Positions 1 to 5,555 of a DNA stretch of 5,950 nt are shown piece by piece. This stretch comes from Gelidibacter sp039916245 (GTDB lineage: Bacteria; Bacteroidota; Bacteroidia; Flavobacteriales; Flavobacteriaceae): the NCBI RefSeq assembly GCF_039916245.1, contig NZ_JBDSLS010000292.1, forward strand, positions 1 to 5,950. The letters run 5' to 3'. Within the stretch, counting starts at the first letter, position 1. Each line of letters starts with the position of its first letter. The position numbers were made by a program, and so were the translations under genes. The notes below the pieces were generated by a model. It had not been told where the DNA came from, did no database searches, and saw only the letters and a program-made list of their open reading frames with translations.

Positions 1-2
1 TG

Positions 3-230
3 GATTTTAATTTTGAGACTATGGAGTATCAGCTGCACATGGCTGATCCGCAAATGCTACCCAAAGACTTTGCGGACACTACCTTGAGTATGACGCCTAG
101 AAGTTTCCCTACGGGATTGGGGATCCAGTTGGCGGTATTGGGGATTCGCTATTATCAGGAGGTTGATGGGGTGATGTATTTGTTGCATGCGCAGAATGGG
201 GTGGGGATTGAGGTGGTAGGTGTTGTTTAG
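3..230 (+). CDS. C-terminal end of an unrecognised protein (5' partial)
   Basis: The frame is open from the left edge (first whole codon at 3) to the TAG at 228-230, giving about 75 C-terminal residues. A methionine at 21 is probably internal, because the frame stays open upstream of it. The visible part alternates short hydrophobic strands and polar turns, including GLGIQLAVLGIRYYQEVDG and a tail with LLHAQNG and GIEVVGVV, which suggests a beta-rich C-terminal domain. There is no transmembrane segment or catalytic motif that I can name. The coding strand is strongly G over C (many GGGG runs) and roughly half G+C where I counted (121-180), clearly richer than the type I operon downstream. It is followed at once by the heptamer repeat. 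I do not recognise the family. It is probably a resident chromosomal gene unrelated to the restriction locus. Confidence 0.6.
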   Translation, partial: DFNFETMEYQLHMADPQMLPKDFADTTLSMTPRSFPTGLGIQLAVLGIRYYQEVDGVMYLLHAQNGVGIEVVGVV

Positions 231-234
231 GAGG

Positions 235-316
235 TAGAGGGGGGTAGAGGGTAGAGGGTAGAAAATAGAAAATTGAGGGTAGAGGGGATAGAGGATAGAA
301 AATAGAGATTAGAGAC
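235..316. repeat. Degenerate 7-bp tandem repeat (consensus TAGARRR)
   Basis: TAGA (or one-base variants) begins at 235, 245, 252, 259, 266, 273 (TTGA), 280, 289, 296, 303 and 310. The steps are 10, 7, 7, 7, 7, 7, 7, 9, 7 and 7 bases. The units alternate between G-rich (TAGAGGG) and A-rich (TAGAAAA) forms. The array starts a few bases after the stop codon at 228-230 and is non-coding: in-frame stops occur repeatedly. No cytosine occurs on this strand from 193 to 315. The regular period with drifting third-part sequence looks like an old slippage-derived minisatellite. Confidence 0.85.
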
Positions 317-493
317 AGATTATTTGGTGTTGATTATGTTGATTACTGTGGGATTGGATTTACCATTTGATCGGGAATTCTTGGTTTTCAGTAGCACTCC
401 CCAACTTTTTTTGAACACTACAATGAAACAATTTTCTTTGAGGAAGTTAATGAAAACGATAATCTTAAAGTACTCATGGAGAATGCTCCATAA
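306..493 (+). pseudogene. Possible decayed gene fragment with a poly-T frameshift
   Basis: A frame open from 306 reads protein-like sequence (LDLPFDREFLVFSSTPQLF) up to a run of seven T at 406-412. Past the run, the intact frame becomes unconvincing, while the next frame over reads FEHYNETIFFEEVNENDNL and continues to LMENAP and the TAA at 491-493. One additional T in the run would join the two halves into a single reading frame. Both halves look more like real protein than the surrounding frames do. No start codon with support and no family can be named, so this is either a remnant of a small gene (or of the end of a larger one) or a chance pairing of two short open stretches. Confidence 0.25.
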
Positions 494-547
494 TAGAAAG
501 TTATGGATGATGGAAGCTTTGTGATTCACTAATTGCTAAAAGAATTC

Positions 548-589
548 AAAAATCAAGAGAAAAGCTAATTTGCGGTTTTTTTGATTTTT
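548..589 (+). terminator. Long AT-rich hairpin, candidate terminator
   Basis: AAAAATCAA at 548-556 is the exact reverse complement of TTGATTTTT at 581-589. Pairing can continue inward through A-U and G-U pairs (557-561 with 576-580), skip two mismatches, and close with a GC pair step (564-565 with 572-573) around a 6-base loop. The 3' arm ends in a T run, which could serve as a U-tract. The stem is far less GC-rich than a classical intrinsic terminator, so this is a weak call. Near-symmetry would let it work in both directions. It would insulate hsdM from read-through out of the upstream region. Confidence 0.3.
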
Positions 590-671
590 AATGAGTGAAA
601 AATGTTAGTAAGCGTTGTTTATCTCTTTCTCTAGCAAAGATCAGCTGCATTACTGATTTCCTTTGGCTTCT

Positions 672-679
672 TATGTTTG
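672..679 (+). promoter_or_regulatory. Candidate Bacteroidota -7 promoter element for the hsd operon
   Basis: TATGTTTG matches the TAnnTTTG -7 consensus known for Bacteroidota sigma-ABfr promoters. It would place transcription start near 686 and leave a leader of about 45 bases before the hsdM ATG. I see no good TTTG/TTG -33 element at the expected distance, so the call rests on one 8-base match. Confidence 0.3.
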
Positions 680-731
680 GTTTTCCTACATTTACAGCTC
701 AAGCTAAAAATTACCCTAACCAATCTATTAA

Positions 732-2291
732 ATGGCTAAAAAAGTCCAGACCAAAAGTACTGAGGAAATCCTATGGGATTCCGCTAATAAATTACGCGGT
801 TCTGTAGAACCATCTGAATATAAGCACGTTGTATTAAGTTTAATCTTCTTAAAATTCGCTGACGATAAATTTCAAAGGCGTCAACAGGAATTGATTGCCG
901 ATGGCAAAGCACAGTTTTTGGATATGCCATCATTTTATCAAGCCGAAAATGTATTCTATTTACCAATTGAAGCCCGATGGTCTTACATCATGGAGCACGC
1001 CAAGCAAGAGGATGTGACGCTTAAAGTTGATGCGGCTTTAAAACTGATTGAGCAAAACAATAAAGCCTTAGAAGGCGCATTGCCTGATAATTACTTTTCA
1101 CGTTTAGGATTAGATCAATCCAAGTTTTCTGCGCTATTAGATACCATTAATAATATCGACACGCTCAAAGACGAAAGTCAAGATGTGATTGGGCGAGTAT
1201 ATGAATACTTCCTTAGCAAGTTCGCTATTGCAGAAGGTAAAGGAAAAGGGGAGTTTTATACTCCGAAATCTATTGTGAATCTGATAGCCGAAATGATTGA
1301 GCCTTACAAAGGTAAAATCTATGACCCGTCTTGTGGCTCTGGTGGGATGTTTGTGCAGTCTTTAAAGTTTATAGACAAACACCAAGGCGATAAAAAGGAC
1401 GTATCAATTTACGGACAGGAATTGACCAATACCACTTATAAACTGGCTAAAATGAACTTAGCTATTCGTGGTATTTCAGGGAATTTAGGTGCCAAAGCAG
1501 CCGATACCTTTAACGACGATCAGCACAAGACTTTGAAAGCCGATTATATCATGGCGAATCCACCGTTTAACTTAAAAGATTGGCGTGCTGAAAACGAATT
1601 AACAGACGACCCACGTTGGGCAGGTTATGAAGTGCCACCAAAATCTAATGCCAACTACGCTTGGATTTTGACCATGATTGCGAAGTTATCTGATAATGGC
1701 GTTGCAGGTTTTATTTTGGCAAATGGCGCCTTATCTGGTAGTGGCGAAGAATATAAAATTAGAAAGCAAATCTTAGAAAATGACTTGGTAGAAGCTGTTG
1801 CTATTTTGCCAAGAGCTATGTTTTATTCTACGGACATATCTGTAACGCTTTGGATTTTAAACAGAAATAAAAAGCAAAGAGTGTTTAAAGTTAACGACGG
1901 TATTAAAAACTACCGTGATCGTCAGCATGAAGTACTATTTATCGATTTGCGTCAAAAAGGAGAACCTTTTGAAAAGAAATTCACACAGTTTTCCGAAACT
2001 GAAATTGAAAAGATTGCTTTAAATTATCATAACTGGCAGACTTCGACAGGCTCAGTCTACGAAAATGTACCTGAATATTGCTATTCGGCATCTTTAGAAG
2101 AAATTCGGAAAAAGGATTATTCTTTAGTACCAAGTAAATATATTGAATTTGTGAACCGTGATGAACAGTTGGATTATGGTACGCAAATGCAAAACTTACA
2201 ATCGGAACTAAAAAGTTTATTTGAGCAGGAGAAGCAATTGAAACTAGAAGTTGAGAGTGTGTTTGATAGTTTAGGATATAAGATTGGTTAG
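732..2291 (+). CDS. hsdM: Type I restriction-modification DNA methyltransferase subunit HsdM
   Basis: This is the modification subunit. It transfers a methyl group from S-adenosylmethionine to the N6 of adenine in the target chosen by HsdS. It has 519 residues, the usual length for the family. The N-terminal helical HsdM_N region covers roughly residues 8-130, starting around ILWDSANKLRGSVEPSEYK. The N6-methyltransferase domain follows, with GEFYTP at 173-178, the SAM-binding motif DPSCGSGGMF at 198-207, and the catalytic NPPF at 276-279. All are intact. The C-terminus (about 488-511) is a likely coiled coil rich in E, K and L, which would contact HsdS. The ATG at 732 gives the classic start MAKK just before the conserved N-terminal region. 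No Shine-Dalgarno is visible, as usual in Bacteroidota. Only 2 bases separate its TAG from the next ATG, so translation is probably coupled. G+C was about 40% in the segments I counted. Confidence 0.96.
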   Translation: MAKKVQTKSTEEILWDSANKLRGSVEPSEYKHVVLSLIFLKFADDKFQRRQQELIADGKAQFLDMPSFYQAENVFYLPIEARWSYIMEHAKQEDVTLKVDAALKLIEQNNKALEGALPDNYFSRLGLDQSKFSALLDTINNIDTLKDESQDVIGRVYEYFLSKFAIAEGKGKGEFYTPKSIVNLIAEMIEPYKGKIYDPSCGSGGMFVQSLKFIDKHQGDKKDVSIYGQELTNTTYKLAKMNLAIRGISGNLGAKAADTFNDDQHKTLKADYIMANPPFNLKDWRAENELTDDPRWAGYEVPPKSNANYAWILTMIAKLSDNGVAGFILANGALSGSGEEYKIRKQILENDLVEAVAILPRAMFYSTDISVTLWILNRNKKQRVFKVNDGIKNYRDRQHEVLFIDLRQKGEPFEKKFTQFSETEIEKIALNYHNWQTSTGSVYENVPEYCYSASLEEIRKKDYSLVPSKYIEFVNRDEQLDYGTQMQNLQSELKSLFEQEKQLKLEVESVFDSLGYKIG

Positions 2292-2293
2292 TT

Positions 2294-4237
2294 ATGAAAG
2301 AACAGCAATTAAATTTATTCGATTTTGAGGATACGGATTCCTTGTTCTCTTTATTAGATAATGAATTTTTACCTAATGAATACTTTGAAGTCGAGTACAA
2401 ATCTGGTAAAGGAGGTTTTCCTAAAGAACTCTGGAAAACCTATTCTGCTTTTGCAAATACCAATACTGGAATTATCGTTATCGGTATAAAAGAAAATAGA
2501 GATGGTATTGAAATTGAAGGCTTAAGCGATGAACAAATCGAAAATTATAAAAGGCAGTTTTGGGATGGATGTAATAATCCCAACACAATTAGTCGTAATA
2601 TATTATCGAATGAAGATGTTCGGGTTGTGGAGCTAAAAGGTCGAAAACTTTTAGGTTTAAGAGTTCCATTTGCAAACAGGACAGAGAGGCCTGTATATCT
2701 TACTCGAAATCCATTTGGCAATACGTATAAAAGAAATCACGAAGGGGATTATAGATGTACAGAAAATGAGGTTAAGAGACTGTTGGCCGACTCAAGTTCA
2801 GAGCTTCAACTTGATGCGTTGATTCTAGAACATTTCACTATTGAAGACTTAGATCCTACGAGTATTCGCCATTTCAGACAGCTATTCGCATCTTCTAGAT
2901 CTGGACATCCGTGGCATGCCTTAGAAGATGCTGAATTGTTGAGAAAAATTGGTGCCTATAGAGTAGATAGAAAATCAAAAAAAGAAGGAATTACGTTAGC
3001 CGGGCTTTTAATGTTCGGTAAAGAGGATAGTATAAAAGATCAGGAGGCGCTGTCAGATTATTTTCCTGATTATAGAGAACGATTGACAACGGATGAAAAG
3101 ATCAGATGGACAGATCGTATTTATCCAGATGGCACATGGGAGTGTAATTTATTGCAATTTTATCTCAAAGTATGGCCGAAAATCTCCTCGACTTTACCAA
3201 AGCCTTTTCAGTTAAAAAATGATGAAAGGGTTGATGAAACTCCCACTCATATTGCTCTGCGTGAAGCTTTTGTTAATGCCATTGTTCATACAGATTATTC
3301 TTTAAGTGGGAATATTATTATTGAGTTAGACACTGAAAAATTTGTTTTTTCTAACCCAGGAACCTTATTGATTTCTCTACAACAATACTATGCAGGTGGC
3401 ATTAGTGAGTGTAGAAACCCTTCCTTGCAGCAAATGTTTATGTTGATTGGGCGAGCGGAAAAAGCAGGAAGTGGTGTGGACAAGATTATGACAGGATGGA
3501 GAGATTCTCATTGGAGAAAACCCTTTTTGGAGTTGGAAGGTCAACCAGATCGTGTAAAGCTAACCTTGCCAATGTTTAGCGTTATTCCAGATGCGACTTT
3601 ACAGGAACTTGAAACCATTTTTGACTCTGTAAGCAACCTAACTCCAGACGAGCTAACTGCTTTATCTTTTTGCTTAATTGAGGGTTCTATTTCCAACCAA
3701 CGTCTGCAATATGTATTAAATATGCATAGTACAGACATTACCAACTTGTTGAAAAAACTATGCACAGATGGCTATTTGGAATCTGACAAGAATGGCCGAT
3801 GGACTATTTATAAAGTAAAGACAAAGGTTGACACCTCAAGCCAAAAGGTATCAGCCTTAGGCAGAAAGGTTGACACCTCAGTAAAGGTCGCAATCTCCAT
3901 AGAAGACACTGACAGTATGGGGTTTACAAATAGAAAGGTTGACACCTCGGGTAAAAAGGTTGACACCTCTGATAGAAAGGTTGACACCTCAAAAAAGATG
4001 GCAACGCGATTAAGTAGAGAAGATTTAGAGAAAGAGATTATTACTATCTGTTCACAAGATTATTTGTCAATGGAGGAAGTTGCGAATCAACTCGGCAAGT
4101 CAATTGATTATCTAAAGAATAAGATTTTTCCAAACATGATAAAAAATGGCAAATTAAAAAAACGCTATCCATTTACTCATAATCATCCTAATCAAGGTTA
4201 TAAAGCCAACGATGAGCATTTAGAGGGTGAGAACTAA
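2294..4237 (+). CDS. AlbA_2 (Schlafen-like) and GHKL ATPase protein with winged helices and a KVDTS-repeat linker (COG2865-like)
   Basis: This 647-residue protein has the order AlbA_2 domain, middle region, GHKL-type ATPase, and two winged helices. The AlbA_2 part (about 28-150) shows E34-Y-K36, then ELWKTYSAFANTNTGIIVIGI around 45-65. The ATPase part shows the N-box with E324, N328 and H332 (LREAFVNAIVHTDYS), an NPG turn at 354-356, and a glycine loop GRAEKAGSG at 386-394. The first winged helix is at about 449-507 and the second at about 573-638. They are joined by a linker holding five exact KVDTS copies at 511, 525, 548, 555 and 562. Proteins of this type are usually annotated as ATP-binding or putative DNA-binding transcriptional regulators and recur as extra genes inside type I restriction loci. 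Whether this one regulates hsd expression, alters the enzyme or is a separate defence effector cannot be told from sequence. The ATG follows the hsdM stop by 2 bases. Confidence 0.88.
   Translation: MKEQQLNLFDFEDTDSLFSLLDNEFLPNEYFEVEYKSGKGGFPKELWKTYSAFANTNTGIIVIGIKENRDGIEIEGLSDEQIENYKRQFWDGCNNPNTISRNILSNEDVRVVELKGRKLLGLRVPFANRTERPVYLTRNPFGNTYKRNHEGDYRCTENEVKRLLADSSSELQLDALILEHFTIEDLDPTSIRHFRQLFASSRSGHPWHALEDAELLRKIGAYRVDRKSKKEGITLAGLLMFGKEDSIKDQEALSDYFPDYRERLTTDEKIRWTDRIYPDGTWECNLLQFYLKVWPKISSTLPKPFQLKNDERVDETPTHIALREAFVNAIVHTDYSLSGNIIIELDTEKFVFSNPGTLLISLQQYYAGGISECRNPSLQQMFMLIGRAEKAGSGVDKIMTGWRDSHWRKPFLELEGQPDRVKLTLPMFSVIPDATLQELETIFDSVSNLTPDELTALSFCLIEGSISNQRLQYVLNMHSTDITNLLKKLCTDGYLESDKNGRWTIYKVKTKVDTSSQKVSALGRKVDTSVKVAISIEDTDSMGFTNRKVDTSGKKVDTSDRKVDTSKKMATRLSREDLEKEIITICSQDYLSMEEVANQLGKSIDYLKNKIFPNMIKNGKLKKRYPFTHNHPNQGYKANDEHLEGEN
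3824..3990 (+). repeat. Five copies of a 14-bp repeat in coding sequence (KVDTS repeats, 21-bp period)
   Basis: AAGGTTGACACCTC occurs exactly at 3824, 3866, 3935, 3956 and 3977. Intervals are 42, 69, 21 and 21 bases, all multiples of three. A degenerate copy (AAGGTATCAGCC) sits at 3845, exactly 21 bases after the first, and a weaker one (AAGGTCGCAATC) is near 3884. Each copy is in the same frame and encodes KVDTS followed by two variable, mostly polar residues, so gain or loss of a 21-bp unit keeps the frame. The array encodes the polar linker between the two predicted winged helices. Confidence 0.9.
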
Positions 4238-4295
4238 TTTGAAAAATGAAGGTATTAAAAAGTTATTTTTTAGACGCATTTATAAAGACGAAACC

Positions 4296-5528
4296 ATGAA
4301 AGAGGGTTATAAAAAATTAGGAAAATACATTCAACAAGTCAATATAAGAAACCGTGATTTGGAAATGGATACACTTTTGGGCGTAAGTATTACCAAAAAG
4401 CTAATTCCTTCTATTGCCAATACCATTGGAACAGATATGTCTGTTTATAAAATTATTGAAAAGCGACAGTTTGCTTATGGAACGGTTACTTCTCGAAATG
4501 GAGAAAAGATTTCAATTGCGTTAGCTGATGAGTATGACAAGGCTTTAGTATCTCAAATATATGTAGTGTTTGAAGTAATTGATACCAATGTATTATTACC
4601 CGAATATTTGATGATGTGGTTTTCTCGTCCAGAGTTTGACCGTTATGCACGGTTTCATTCTCATGGAAGCACACGAGAAACTTTTGATTGGGCAGATTTA
4701 TGCGAAACAGAACTTCCAATTCTTTCCATAGATAAACAACGAGAACTAGTTGAACAATACCAATCCATTAGCAATAAAATAAAAGTCAATGAACAAATTT
4801 GTGAAAAGCTAGAAGTTACTGCGCAAACTTTGTATAGACAGTGGTTTGTAGATTTTGAGTTTCCAAATGAGGATGGAAAACCTTATAAATCGTCTGGTGG
4901 ATCGATGGTGTTTGATGAGGAGTTGGATGGGGAGATTCCTGAGGAGTGGACATATGATTCTTTTACAACAATTTCTAAAATTGGAGGAGGCGGAACGCCT
5001 AAAACAGATGTTTTAGAATATTGGGGGGATGGCGAAATACCTTTTTACACACCCGGAGACAAAACTTCAAGTATTTATGTGTTATCTACTGATAAACACA
5101 TAACAAAAGAAGGACTTAAAAAATGTAGTAGTAAGCTCTATCCTGCCAACACAACTTTTGTAACGGCTAGAGGTGCAACTACGGGTGGAATATCATTGTC
5201 TGGTTTTCCTATGGCAATGAATCAAACTTGTTATGCAATATTAAGTTTATCAGAATTCCCTTTTTTCACTTATTTTTTAACACGAAGTGTAATTGATAAA
5301 TTAAAATCAGAAGCTATAGGTGCGACATTTGAAGCAGTCGTTACAAAAAACTTTGACGAGACTTTTGTAATAATTCCAAAAAATGAAATTGTATTTGATT
5401 TTGAGGAACAAGCCAAGTCCATATATGAAACCATATTAAATAAAACCAAAATTAATCACAAACTATCCCAACTTCAGTCTTTGTTGTTGTCGCGTTTGGC
5501 GACTTTGGAAAATGGAAATTTTAGATAA
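4296..5528 (+). CDS. hsdS: Type I restriction-modification specificity subunit HsdS
   Basis: This subunit recognises the two halves of the bipartite DNA target and scaffolds two HsdM. From the ATG at 4296 it has 410 residues, a full two-domain HsdS. The first target-recognition domain covers about 1-145 and includes RNRDLEMDTLLGVSI, IANTIGTDMS and FAYGTVTSRNGEKISIAL. The central conserved helix follows (about 146-190, with QRELVEQYQSISNKIKVNEQ and QWFVDFEFP at 182-190). A linker ends in EIPEEW at 213-218. The second recognition domain starts with GGGGTPKT at 230-237 and YWGDGEIPFYTPGD from 242, with NQTCYA at 309-314. The C-terminal helix (about 370-403) echoes the central one. The same frame is open back to a GTG at 4227, which would add 23 residues and overlap the preceding gene by 11 bases. 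I prefer the ATG because MKEGYKKLG is a typical HsdS beginning and the extension (RTNLKNEGIKKLFFRRIYKDE) is not. Confidence 0.95.
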   Translation: MKEGYKKLGKYIQQVNIRNRDLEMDTLLGVSITKKLIPSIANTIGTDMSVYKIIEKRQFAYGTVTSRNGEKISIALADEYDKALVSQIYVVFEVIDTNVLLPEYLMMWFSRPEFDRYARFHSHGSTRETFDWADLCETELPILSIDKQRELVEQYQSISNKIKVNEQICEKLEVTAQTLYRQWFVDFEFPNEDGKPYKSSGGSMVFDEELDGEIPEEWTYDSFTTISKIGGGGTPKTDVLEYWGDGEIPFYTPGDKTSSIYVLSTDKHITKEGLKKCSSKLYPANTTFVTARGATTGGISLSGFPMAMNQTCYAILSLSEFPFFTYFLTRSVIDKLKSEAIGATFEAVVTKNFDETFVIIPKNEIVFDFEEQAKSIYETILNKTKINHKLSQLQSLLLSRLATLENGNFR

Positions 5529-5555
5529 TAGAAACTTATACTTAATAGCTTAGAT

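Larger units (their letters stand above)
317..731. other. Gene-poor stretch between the repeat and hsdM
   Basis: About 415 bases separate the heptamer repeat from hsdM. Short open frames on both strands are not convincing as intact genes. What can be seen is a possible frameshifted remnant up to 493, a long AT-rich hairpin at 548-589, and a TAnnTTTG promoter element at 672-679. No tRNA, CRISPR or insertion-sequence structure was recognised. The short plus-strand frame running from 595 into hsdM overlaps the real gene out of frame and reads as non-protein-like. Confidence 0.6.

Noticed and set aside
511..591. Short frame reading SLIAKRIQKSREKL and ending in TAA just before hsdM's leader
   Set aside because: It has no start codon, and most of it is the A/T-rich hairpin, whose base composition alone gives K- and F-rich translation.
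595..807. Plus-strand open frame with a hydrophobic stretch, resembling a small membrane or signal peptide
   Set aside because: It has no ATG start, runs 76 bases into hsdM out of frame, and its tail is clearly the hsdM N-terminal region read in the wrong frame.
784..966. Minus-strand open frame within hsdM
   Set aside because: It is fully antisense to the conserved N-terminal domain of HsdM and has no protein-like features of its own.
1981..2400. 139-codon open frame on the minus strand across the hsdM / AlbA_2-ATPase junction
   Set aside because: It is antisense to two strongly supported genes, its product is low in recognisable features, and it crosses their boundary. It is a shadow of their codon use.
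3824..3990. CRISPR-like spaced repeats
   Set aside because: The repeats are only 14 bases, the spacing varies from 21 to 69 bases, and all copies are in the reading frame of a protein-coding gene.
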